Shown piece by piece: positions 43,084 through 52,290 of a stretch of 64,000 nucleotides of DNA. The stretch's first letter is position 1. Each line of letters opens with the position of its first letter. Origin of the DNA: an uncultured Caldilineaceae bacterium (lineage in GTDB: Bacteria; Chloroflexota; Anaerolineae; Caldilineales; Caldilineaceae); NCBI GenBank assembly GCA_951812725.1, contig OX638330.1, positions 4,443,405 to 4,507,404 on the forward strand. Direction: 5' to 3'. The translations under genes and the position numbers were made by a program. The notes below the pieces were generated by a model, which saw only the letters and a list, made by a program, of their open reading frames with translations, made no database searches and was not told the DNA's origin.

Positions 43084-46000
43084 GGTCTATCCCCGCGTGT
43101 GCGGGGGAACCGATTACACGGGCGACCAGTGTGACGACGACCGGGGTCTATCCCTGCGTGTGCGGGGGAACTTGGGTATTGACATATCGAATTACCTATG
43201 CTATCGGTCTATCCCCGCGTGTGCGGGGGAACCCAATCACGGCTAGAAATAGCCGGGATTTTTTTAGGTCTATCCCCGCGTGTGCGGGGGAACCGGTAGC
43301 GGGGTTGGTGTTTGTTGTCTACGCCGGGGTCTATCCCCGCGTGTGCGGGGGAACCATTCACGCCAGAAGTAGAGCAAGCTATCATAGCGGTCTATCCCCG
43401 CGTGTGCGGGGGAACCACTACAGAGCCTCTCAGAGCTTCCTAATAAACAGGTCTATCCCCGCGTGTGCGGGGGAACCGGGTTTCCATTGTTCTATCCTTT
43501 CTTTTCTGCCGGTCTATCCCCGCGTGTGCGGGGGAACCGATAGTGAACCGAAAGAAATATCCTGGGAAGAAGGTCTATCCCCGCATGTGCGGGGGAACCT
43601 CCGGCGCGGGGAAGGGTGGAGCGGCGGCGAGCGGTCTATCCCCGCGTGTGCGGGGGAACCAGGCGGCGCAGATTATGTCGATGGACAATATCCGGTCTAT
43701 CCCCGCGTGTGCGGGGGAACCACCTTTGCTTCCATGGTTCTGCCAAATCCGCCAGGTCTATCCCCGCGTGTGCGGGGGAACCTATTGCGGGCAATGCGAA
43801 TATCTACTATGCGGAGGTCTATCCCCGCGTGTGCGGGGGAACCACATCGACGAAGTACTTGTTGGTGCTAGGATACGGTCTATCCCCGCGTGTGTGGGGG
43901 AACCTGATGTTGACCACCTTTTCGCCGTTCGCCAAGGGGTCTATCCCCGCGTGTGCGGGGGAACCTGCCGCTGTCTATCGCATAGGTGTAATCCCCGGGG
44001 TCTATCCCCGCGTGTGCGGGGGAACCGTCGAAAGCGGGAACGCCGTCTACATCGAGGAAGGTCTATCCCCGCGTGTGCGGGGGAACCTATGTATATGAGC
44101 TCGCCACGTTGTCGACAAAGGGTCTATCCCCGCGTGTGCGGGGGAACCGCGCATACCCGCGTACTATACCATAAATGAAACGGTCTATCCCCGCGTGTGC
44201 GGGGGAACCGTCGTTCGGGCTGGCGTCATTGTCTGCGTGCGAGGTCTATCCCCGCGTGTGCGGGGGAACCAGGTCTTCGGCCGCTTCGCGGATGACGTGG
44301 ATGGGTCTATCCCCGCGTGTGCGGGGGAACCTCCTAGCGTAGACTGCGGCCATGAACTCATGTCGGTCTATCCCCGCGTGTGCGGGGGAACCCCCCACTT
44401 TTGCCGCGGCCGTCAAATCAGCCAAGGTCTATCCCCGCGTGTGCGGGGGAACCCGAAAGGCCTCGATGCCGATGGCGTAGGAGTCGGGTCTATCCCCGCG
44501 TGTGCGGGGGAACCAGTAGTGGCAAGCCTTACAAGGGTACCAGTCAGGGTCTATCCCCGCGTGTGCGGGGGAACCTCCGACGCCGAACGCATCCGCGCCG
44601 CAGCTGCAGGTCTATCCCCGCGTGTGCGGGGGAACCGGACTGATGGGACGCGCCTCACGATTAGCGAAAGGTCTATCCCCGCGTGTGCGGGGGAACCGGC
44701 CGGTGCTCTAAGGAAAAATCGCAATCGGAAGGTCTATCCCCGCGTGTGCGGGGGAACCGGACTGATGGGACGCGCCTCACGATTAGCGAAAGGTCTATCC
44801 CCGCGTGTGCGGGGGAACCCATTCTTTGCAAGCCGAAACGAGATTATTCGGCGGTCTATCCCCGCGTGTGCGGGGGAACCTTTACTTGACCCTGTCGGCC
44901 GGCCGGATGACAGGGTCTATCCCCGCGTGTGCGGGGGAACCCTGACACGCGGACGGTTGTCAGCGAAGCGCGAGGGTCTATCCCCGCGTGTGCGGGGGAA
45001 CCAGCCGTCCAGCCGGTAGCCGGTCTGGTAGTCGAGGTCTATCCCCGCGTGTGCGGGGGAACCGTCTGGCCCTTCCACATGACGCCTTCCGACTGGGGTC
45101 TATCCCCGCGTGTGCGGGGGAACCAGAATATCCACGCCCCGATAGGTCAGGGAATAGGGTCTATCCCCGCGTGTGCGGGGGAACCGTAGCGCCGACCGCG
45201 CCTACGCCGAGCGCGATAGGTCTATCCCCGCGTGTGCGGGGGAACCCCAAGCGAGTACGCCATGTCAGCACAGATGGGAGGTCTATCCCCGCGTGTGCGG
45301 GGGAACCCACCGCGTTCCACCCGCCACCCGGTAACGGGAAGGTCTATCCCCGCGTGTGCGGGGGAACCATTCGTGCTGTGATAATGGAGGAATTCAATGA
45401 CGGTCTATCCCCGCGTGTGCGGGGGAACCTTAAAACCAAATACGAGGAGCTGGACTGGAAAAGGTCTATCCCCGCGTGTGCGGGGGAACCAGCCGTCCAG
45501 CCGGTAGCCGGTCTGGTAGTCGAGGTCTATCCCCGCGTGTGCGGGGGAACCGTTGCTGCCGTACCCTATGAATCTCTGGAGGGAGGTCTATCCCCGCGTG
45601 TGCGGGGGAACCTGAGACACTGGAAATCGCGGAAAAACTGGACAGGGTCTATCCCCGCGTGTGCGGGGGAACCGCTGAGATTGTCTCTGAGATTATCCCG
45701 CTGAGAGGTCTATCCCCGCGTGTGCGGGGGAACCTATCCGCGAGGCACTTTTGGAAGTTGACGCCGAGGTCTATCCCCGCGTGTGCGGGGGAACCGCCGT
45801 GTTACCGGATTGGAGCCGCGCGGGACAAGGTCTATCCCCGCGTGTGCGGGGGAACCGACTCTCTCAGGCCGCCTGCACTCTCAGGCCGAGGTCTATCCCC
45901 GCGTGTGCGGGGGAACCTCGCCAACACCCTTCGTGATCCGCAGAAACTCCGGTCTATCCCCGCGTGTGCGGGGGAACCGCGCCGCGCCACGCCAGCCATG

Positions 46001-48056
46001 CGCAGCATCGCGGTCTATCCCCGCGTGTGCGGGGGAACCTCCGGCAGCCCCAGGTAGTCCCGGATCGCCATGGGTCTATCCCCGCGTGTGCGGGGGAACC
46101 CAGCTGGCGCTCGCGGGCCGGGCCTTTCACCCGGGTCTATCCCCGCGTGTGCGGGGGAACCCGATGGAGATCGACCTGGCCTATACCCAGAAAAGGTCTA
46201 TCCCCGCGTGTGCGGGGGAACCATGCTCGACTGGGTTATCGGCGCGGACGGGCAGGGTCTATCCCCGCGTGTGCGGGGGAACCCGAGGTAGCCACCCTGT
46301 GAGATTGTGCCAGTGAGGTCTATCCCCGCGTGTGCGGGGGAACCAGGCCGGAGCCGGAGCGCCCTATTTGGAAGAGCGGTCTATCCCCGCGTGTGCGGGG
46401 GAACCTGCCGCTATTGCGCGAACGGTGGGACTTGGTGAGGTCTATCCCCGCGTGTGCGGGGGAACCAGGCCGGAGCCGGAGCGCCCTATTTGGAAGAGCG
46501 GTCTATCCCCGCGTGTGCGGGGGAACCGGGAGAACTCCTGCCTGATTTCTGATTCTTTCAGGTCTATCCCCGCGTGTGCGGGGGAACCGCCAACAACAGC
46601 GCCTCAAGCTCTTCACGAACGGGTCTATCCCCGCGTGTGCGGGGGAACCATGGAGCCCTGGCACTATCGAATCCGGCAGGCAACAGGGTCTATCCCCGCG
46701 TGTGCGGGGGAACCTGGCCGACGATCAATGAGGAACTTGTCAGGCCGGGTCTATCCCCGCGTGTGCGGGGGAACCGATAAACGACGGCGGGCTGACCGGT
46801 GATGTCAAGGTCTATCCCCGCGTGTGCGGGGGAACCTCTGGCGCGCCCATATCGCGCAGCTGCTCCAACGGTCTATCCCCGCGTGTGCGGGGGAACCCGG
46901 TCGGGGTTGTCATGGTCCGCCTCCAGTCGCGGTCTATCCCCGCGTGTGCGGGGGAACCAGCCCTGGGGTGCGGGGTAGGCCGCAAGATGGCGGTCTATCC
47001 CCGCGTGTGCGGGGGAACCGGCGGTGCCGGCATGAAGCAGAACTCACACACCGGTCTATCCCCGCGTGTGCGGGGGAATCGAACTGGACTTCCGGGCTGG
47101 CAGATTAGACACGGGTCTATCCCCGCGTGTGCGGGGGAACCTTTAGAACAGGGAGGCCATGCCCCGTTACATCCGGTCTATCCCCGCGTGTGCGGGGGAA
47201 CCGCAGTTCCGATACGTCCACCAACGAAAAGACGGGGTCTATCCCCGCGTGTGCGGGGGAACCCGGAATTCCATTGCCCATCAAAGACACGGATCGGGTC
47301 TATCCCCGCGTGTGCGGGGGAACCGCAGACATTCAGGGCACCTTTACGCTCGGCACGGGTCTATCCCCGCGTGTGCGGGGGAACCGTCGTGCCCACGGCC
47401 GCATCGCTCGGCGTCAAGGGTCTATCCCCGCGTGTGCGGGGGAACCCCCAACACGTGCATGAGGATGGAGAACTCAACCGGTCTATCCCCGCGTGTGCGG
47501 GGGAACCCGACTACGATGCAACCAAGCTGGCATTGCCTGAGGTCTATCCCCGCGTGTGCGGGGGAACCCCACTGCAAAAGCTGTCGATCATGGCCGCCAA
47601 GGGTCTATCCCCGCGTGTGCGGGGGAACCTTTCCAACGCATCCACTCGCTCAAGTCCCTATCGGTCTATTCCCGCGTGTGCGGGGGAACCTGAACCGGCG
47701 TGCTTCGTTGCTTACTGTAGCCGGGTCTATCCCCGCGTGTGCGGGGGAACCCCTCATAATAGCCCTGCTCTCCGGTGGCGGCTCGGTCTATCCCCGCGTG
47801 TGCGGGGGAACCCCAGCGCCCATGCGGCCCAGTACTCGATCCCAGGGTCTATCCCCGCGTGTGCGGGGGAACCACAGCCCCGAGCTGCAGGCGGCCAGGG
47901 AGACGAGGTCTATCCCCGCGTGTGCGGGGGAACCACGCGGCTGCCAGTGACCGGGTGCGGCTTGTGGGGTCTATCCCCGCGTGTGCGGGGGAACCGGCGA
48001 TTACTACTACGTAATCGAGCAGCACCAGGGTCTATCCCCGCGTGTGCGGGGGAATC
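43084..48056 (-). CRISPR. Type I-E CRISPR array, about 82 repeats
   Basis: A 28-base repeat recurs every 61 bases, giving about 81 spacers of 33-34 bases. In the minus-strand sense the repeat has the CCCCGCACACGCGGGG hairpin followed by the ATAGACC handle, like the E. coli I-E repeat, so the array is transcribed leftward from the cas side. Degenerate repeats at the left end (43147) mark the trailer. Variant repeats also occur at 43572, 43893, 47080, 47666 and at the leader end (48056). Three spacers are duplicated: at 44636/44758, 46345/46467 and 45002/45490. Confidence 0.98.
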
Positions 48057-48103
48057 CCTAAGCGATCTTTACTTGCTCTTGCCTTCGCTAAAGGGGTAAC
48101 GCC

Positions 48104-48276
48104 TTAATTGTAATTCACCAGGTAAACACCATCGGCATCGACTATCTCCTTGGGCGCCTCTCCCAGTACCTGAATTCGCTGACCGCCCACCGCTGACGGC
48201 TCCCGCCAGGTCATTACGATCGAGCCCTGCCGCATCTCGTCATACCACCCGGCAAGTACGTTCCAAACCCTTTCTC
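48104..48276 (-). pseudogene. cas2: Cas2 (type I-E) C-terminal fragment, cut by a TIR element
   Basis: The minus-strand frame reads RVWNVLAGWYDEMRQGSIVM then TWREPSAVGGQRIQVLGEAP and KEIVDADGVYLVNYN, stop at 48104-48106. This corresponds to the second half of I-E Cas2 (W....G...G..VM.W.....G......G......VD.DG..LV). The N-terminal half is missing: the frame ends at the terminal repeat of the element at 48277, and beyond the element only a few compatible codons remain before a stop. cas1 is absent. The 47 bases between the cas2 stop and the first repeat would be the CRISPR leader. Confidence 0.8.
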
Positions 48277-48768
48277 GTAACTACTAAGCCATATACAGCG
48301 CCTGTGCGGACCGGACCTTCAGTCACGCCGCCATTCGGGCTATCTCATCGTGTACGCGTTGGCCGCCGCCGGCTTGGACGGGACGCGCCGGTGGAAATAA
48401 GGCGTACGGTGGATGAGGGATGGTTTTGTAGGGGGGCGTTGCGGGGGCGCGGAACGGCAGTTTTTGGTAGTCAGTTTTTGGTTTTCAGTGTAACATCAGT
48501 CGTCAGTGGAACGCTGGAGATTAGCGGTCGGTGGTCGGTGGGTTGAGACGGCAAGTGGGGGGTAGACTCCGTTCGCCAGACACGAATGCTGGAATGCGCA
48601 CACACGGTGGATGAGGGATGGTTTTGTAGGGGGGCGTTGCGGGGGCGCAGCCCCTGCACAAGGGAGGCCGCTTGCGGCCGACCGCCCATAAAACAGAGAA
48701 TGTGGAGAGAGTAAACGCCTTCACTCGCCTCATTCAGGTACGCAAATCCATTGCGGCCGAGGAGTTAC
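48277..48768 (+). mobile_element. TIR element (492 bp) inserted in cas2, with 8-bp direct repeats
   Basis: Left end GTAACTACTAAGCC and right end GGCCGAGGAGTTAC are imperfect inverted repeats. Immediately outside both ends stands CCTTTCTC (48269-48276 and 48769-48776), an 8-bp target duplication. Inside are one partial (48424) and one complete (48621-48690) GC-rich palindromic module, and no gene. An 8-bp duplication and ends beginning GTAA are features of IS66-group transposition; that link is inference. It splits the cas2 remnant. Confidence 0.8.
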
Positions 48769-48797
48769 CCTTTCTCCTTTATCGCGGTCCGTGCGGC

Positions 48798-48823
48798 GGT
48801 TCCCCCACACGAGGCGGATATTC
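48798..48823 (+). CRISPR. Solitary degenerate CRISPR repeat
   Basis: GGTTCCCCCACACGAGGCGG, then ATATTC, matches the crRNA-sense repeat except for a two-base deletion in the first stem arm and changes in the second. It lies between the cas2 element and the cas6e stop, where cas1-cas2 should be. Confidence 0.45.
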
Positions 48824-48864
48824 GATTGTTAAGGTTCGATGCACTGCCAAATGCCGCGTTTCCT

Positions 48865-49668
48865 TTACGAAAGACGCGGCGGACGCAGGAGCAGCATCCC
48901 GTAGCCATAGGCGCGATGACGACCTATGCCCCCTGCCAAGAGCTGCGCGAACTCCTCCCCGTCAGTGATGGTCAGAGTCCCCGACATTACGGCATCGGGG
49001 CCTTCGATCGGCCGGGCGCCGCGTCGACGGATCACACGCGTACGCTGAAACGACTTCAAGCGCACTTCTTCCATCTGCGCCCCGCCCCGCTGGCGAAACT
49101 GTTCTCGCAACCAATCAGCATAAACCTCCTCTCTGCTGCGTTTCATGCCTCCTTTCGGGTGCTGAATCGCCTCCCAGAGAAAGGCATCCCACTCCGTTCC
49201 CGGATGGCTTGCGGCTCTCTTCGAGCGGCGAATCGTGGGCCGGACCAATACCTCGAAGCCAAGCCGGCGTCCGGGTTCCCATTTGACGGGCAGAGGCTTG
49301 CTTTTCAACCCGTCCACCTGCAGCGCACTGCATTGCAATGGGTCGGCATACACTGTCGACGCTTCCCGCAAGGCATCGGCCCCGGCATCTGCGTAGCCGT
49401 AAAGGACCCCGCGCCAGCCTGGCCCGCCAGAAGGTCCGCGCGTCCTGCCGCGCGGCGTTATCATGCGAAAGGGCTTGGGCGCCCGCTCGCCGAAACTCTC
49501 GGTCAGCAGGCAGTGCATGGCATAGCCTTCATCGAAGGCGTTGCGGCTTATCATCCGTTTTGAGCCTGCCCAACGGTGGAAGGAGCGCAGGTCTATATCT
49601 GCACGTATCATCTGCAAGGGAGGCGCGGCCGCGGCGGCCGGCGCATCCGCTCCGGTCAAAGCGGTCAT
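48865..49668 (-). CDS. cas6e: Cas6e, pre-crRNA endoribonuclease
   Basis: The 267 residues are longer than the usual 200-220 of the family. FDEGYAMHCLLTESFG carries the His expected for the active site of Cas6e, and the C-terminus has the Gly-rich GGIGRHRAYGYGMLLL loop. The enzyme cuts the repeat at the base of its hairpin and stays bound to the crRNA 3' end in Cascade. ATG 49668 overlaps the cas5 stop as ATGA. It is the last intact cas gene; cas1 and cas2 should follow. Confidence 0.95.
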   Translation of the reverse strand: MTALTGADAPAAAAAPPLQMIRADIDLRSFHRWAGSKRMISRNAFDEGYAMHCLLTESFGERAPKPFRMITPRGRTRGPSGGPGWRGVLYGYADAGADALREASTVYADPLQCSALQVDGLKSKPLPVKWEPGRRLGFEVLVRPTIRRSKRAASHPGTEWDAFLWEAIQHPKGGMKRSREEVYADWLREQFRQRGGAQMEEVRLKSFQRTRVIRRRGARPIEGPDAVMSGTLTITDGEEFAQLLAGGIGRHRAYGYGMLLLRPPRLS

Positions 49669-50444
49669 TGTTGTTCGTCCTTTTCGGTCTGGGGCATCGC
49701 TGCCTCTGGCGCCGGCAGCCGGTCTCTTGCGATTGTTCCTTCGCATACGAGGCGGCCGCCGCCGTGCAGGCCGGAGGAGCGCCAGTTGCGCTGGTCGGTG
49801 AGCATCTGCGTGCGCGATATTTTCACATCGGTCATGCCTGCAGGCGTATCGCTTTCGGGCCACAATAGCCGTATCTCCTCCGGTTCTTTGCGGTCATCGA
49901 CGGGCACTGCCAGCAGGGCGGTCAGCGCGGTGTCGCCGTCGCTGAAACCATGGAGAAGCGGCGCCGACGGCAGGCAGGGCTTGCGTCCGATGAAGAGGGG
50001 ACGCGCCGGCCGTTCAAGCGCGTGGGCCAGCTCGTCGAGCGTGGGCCGGGTGTCGGGCGGTTCCACTCGCAGAGAGACGGTAAGGCGCATGTCGGCGAAG
50101 TAGTCGCGAAAGCGCAGATGCGTGAATGAAGCGCCGCCGCCGCCCTTGCGACTTTCCGGTTCTCCACGGGTGGTCCAATGTTTGGCGTTGGTCAACTGCG
50201 CGGTCTGGTAGTCCTGAAGGCGGGCCTGCCCGGCCGGCTCGCGATCGATGCGCGCGGCGAACACCAGGCGGTCCTGCAAGCGCTGGTGCCGCGCTCCTTC
50301 GATGCGGCGCCAGCCCAGCGCGTTGGCAAGCAGGCCGGTGAGCATTGAGACGGCGGGAAAGGAACGGATGACGCCGTAGTTGTCGATGGTTTCGCCGCCG
50401 CAGGACATCAGCGGCGCCTCGAGACGCAAGATGAGATGTTTCAT
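49665..50444 (-). CDS. cas5: Cas5e, Cascade subunit
   Basis: The 259-residue protein starts MKHLILRLEAPLMSCGGETI, with NYGVIRSFPAVSMLTGLLAN next, the typical Cas5e N-terminal RAMP region. It caps the 5' handle of the crRNA and contacts Cse1 and the terminal Cas7. It lies 62 bases after cas7 and overlaps cas6e by four bases. Confidence 0.95.
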   Translation of the reverse strand: MKHLILRLEAPLMSCGGETIDNYGVIRSFPAVSMLTGLLANALGWRRIEGARHQRLQDRLVFAARIDREPAGQARLQDYQTAQLTNAKHWTTRGEPESRKGGGGASFTHLRFRDYFADMRLTVSLRVEPPDTRPTLDELAHALERPARPLFIGRKPCLPSAPLLHGFSDGDTALTALLAVPVDDRKEPEEIRLLWPESDTPAGMTDVKISRTQMLTDQRNWRSSGLHGGGRLVCEGTIARDRLPAPEAAMPQTEKDEQQ

Positions 50445-50506
50445 ATGGACTCCAATCGTCGGCGCAACATGTCAACGCGACGTGTCGACGCCGTGAGCGG
50501 GCGGGA

Positions 50507-51676
50507 TCAGTTTTCGCCGTTTTCGGAACGAAAGATATTTGAGGCCCAGTCCGCCAGCTCGTCCAGGGGGACGCGGTCTGCGCCGGGGATTGCGAGCTCC
50601 TCCAATGACGTGACGCGACGCGTTTCGCGCACGCCGTAGGCACTGTCCAGCTTGTCCAGATACCGGGCCAGAGCGCCGGCGGCGGGGGCGGTCTGCGCCT
50701 GGGTCGGCGTGCGGAAGGCGTTGGCGAGGCTGCGGGGCTGGCGCGAGCCGGCCTCGATCAGCATCAGGTCGGCATAGGCGTAGGGTGCGGTGGAGCCGAG
50801 CTTGGCGCCGGGCGATACGGTGGCGATCAGATGGACCAGATGCTCGATCACCTTCCCGGCAAGGCTTTTGTCGGCACTGTCCCACTCCTGCGCGTCGCAG
50901 CCTTCCAGATTGGAGACCAGCCCGGGCAGGTCCACCACCACGTAACCGTAGAACAGCCCGGCGGTCAGCTCCATGTCGCCGATGTGCGCCGCGCCGGGGT
51001 CGTCCTCGTCGCCCTGCAGGTCGTCCACCACCGAGAAGTAATCGCTTTCGCTCTCTTCGGCATGCACCGTGAAGGCGTGGGCAACGTGTATGGCGGCGTC
51101 GATGTTGGCGGCCGGGTCCGAGGTGACCATGCGACCGAAGAGAGCGCCTTCCAGGCCGCCGGGCAGGCGCGCGGTTTCGCGAAAGGCGCGGAAGTTGCCG
51201 CGCTGTCCTTTGAACAGGTCCGCGGCGGCGGCGCCCGCGGCCTTGGCGTCGGTGGCATGTTCGACGCATATGGCTTGTGCCTCTTCGCGCAGGAATTTAA
51301 CTTCAGGCAGCCCGAGCAGAAGGGGCTGGCGGCCGCTCCGCTCCGTCCCGCTGTCGCCGTACACGCCCTTCTGGAAAGCCTCTTCGACGGCCTCGAAAAC
51401 TTCCTCGTTCGGACTGCTGCCATTGCGCAGCGGACCCATAACCCGGCGCGAGACAATGTCGCGCGAACGAACCGCCGCCTCTACATCGGGAATGTTGTGC
51501 AGGGCGAACTCGTCTTCCGCTACCCGCCAGTGCCGTTTGAGGCATTGGGAAGATATGCGCGTGCGCACCGCGCCGCCGTACGGCATCCGCTTGGCGAGGC
51601 CGCTGTCGTCGCGGTTGAGCAGGGCGGCCGGATAGGAGTGCAGCGTGTGGATCTGGAGGAATCTTGCGTTGGTCAT
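50507..51676 (-). CDS. cas7: Cas7e (CasC/Cse4), Cascade backbone
   Basis: The 389 residues start MTNARFLQIHTLHSYPAALL, with RDDSGLAKRMPYGGAVRTRI next, diagnostic of the Cse4/CasC family. Six copies normally polymerise along the crRNA. ATG 51676 is chosen because AGGGAG lies 6 bases upstream; a longer open reading to 52354 is only the shadow of cse2. The cse2 stop is 20 bases upstream. Confidence 0.95.
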   Translation of the reverse strand: MTNARFLQIHTLHSYPAALLNRDDSGLAKRMPYGGAVRTRISSQCLKRHWRVAEDEFALHNIPDVEAAVRSRDIVSRRVMGPLRNGSSPNEEVFEAVEEAFQKGVYGDSGTERSGRQPLLLGLPEVKFLREEAQAICVEHATDAKAAGAAAADLFKGQRGNFRAFRETARLPGGLEGALFGRMVTSDPAANIDAAIHVAHAFTVHAEESESDYFSVVDDLQGDEDDPGAAHIGDMELTAGLFYGYVVVDLPGLVSNLEGCDAQEWDSADKSLAGKVIEHLVHLIATVSPGAKLGSTAPYAYADLMLIEAGSRQPRSLANAFRTPTQAQTAPAAGALARYLDKLDSAYGVRETRRVTSLEELAIPGADRVPLDELADWASNIFRSENGEN

Positions 51677-51696
51677 TTTTTCTCCCTGGTTGCGGT

Positions 51697-52290
51697 TTAC
51701 TGCGGCTGTGTTTGTTTCGATCGTCTTTCGGCTGCGTAGTAGGCGCGGGCGATGTTGCGGCGAGCGTTTTCCGCCCAATCTTCGCGGTAGCCGTCGTTGA
51801 GGATGAGCTGCGCCATCTCCCGCCAGTCGAACGGCCGGCTGGCGCCCACCATGCGAAACATGCGCGCCAGCAGCGCCCGCATCATCGGCCCGCGCGCGGT
51901 GAGCAGGCGGTTCAGCCTGGTTTCGCTGAAGAATCCGCCTTCGCGATGTTCTTCGCCTCCCAAATAGAGCGCCCGGCCTACGGGCGTGGTTGCGGAATGG
52001 GCGGACCGGTTTTCGGATGTGTTGGTCATCAGCGCGATGCCGTGCAGTATCAGCGCCCACTTGCTCTCGACGGCCGGATTGCCCGCCAGCTCGTGATGCG
52101 CCAGCAGCCGCCAGAAAACGGCCGCGTCCGGCGCGTCGGGGTCCATGCGGCGCAGTGCGGCCAGGTCGCCGCGGGGAAAGTCTTCGCGCGCGACCGCGGC
52201 GGCGATGCGCGCTGCAATCTCCCCCCAGGAGCGGGGCCGGCCCTGCTGAGCCGGCGCGTCGGAGGCCGGGGCGTCTGGTATATTGTTCAC
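51697..52290 (-). CDS. cse2: Cse2 (CasB), Cascade small subunit
   Basis: The 197 residues have the all-helical CasB pattern (DAAVFWRLLAHHELAGN, ALILHGIALMTNTSENR, NRLLTARGPMMRALLARMFR). Two copies bridge Cse1 and Cas6e along the inner face of Cascade. ATG 52290 overlaps the cse1 stop by four bases. Slightly longer than the family mean because of a Pro/Ala-rich N-terminus. Confidence 0.93.
   Translation of the reverse strand: MNNIPDAPASDAPAQQGRPRSWGEIAARIAAAVAREDFPRGDLAALRRMDPDAPDAAVFWRLLAHHELAGNPAVESKWALILHGIALMTNTSENRSAHSATTPVGRALYLGGEEHREGGFFSETRLNRLLTARGPMMRALLARMFRMVGASRPFDWREMAQLILNDGYREDWAENARRNIARAYYAAERRSKQTQPQ

Noticed and set aside
42852..48099. Long open frames with repeated LSPRVRGN / SIPACAGEP / VYPRVCGGT
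   Set aside because: They are translations of the CRISPR repeat in successive frames, not proteins.
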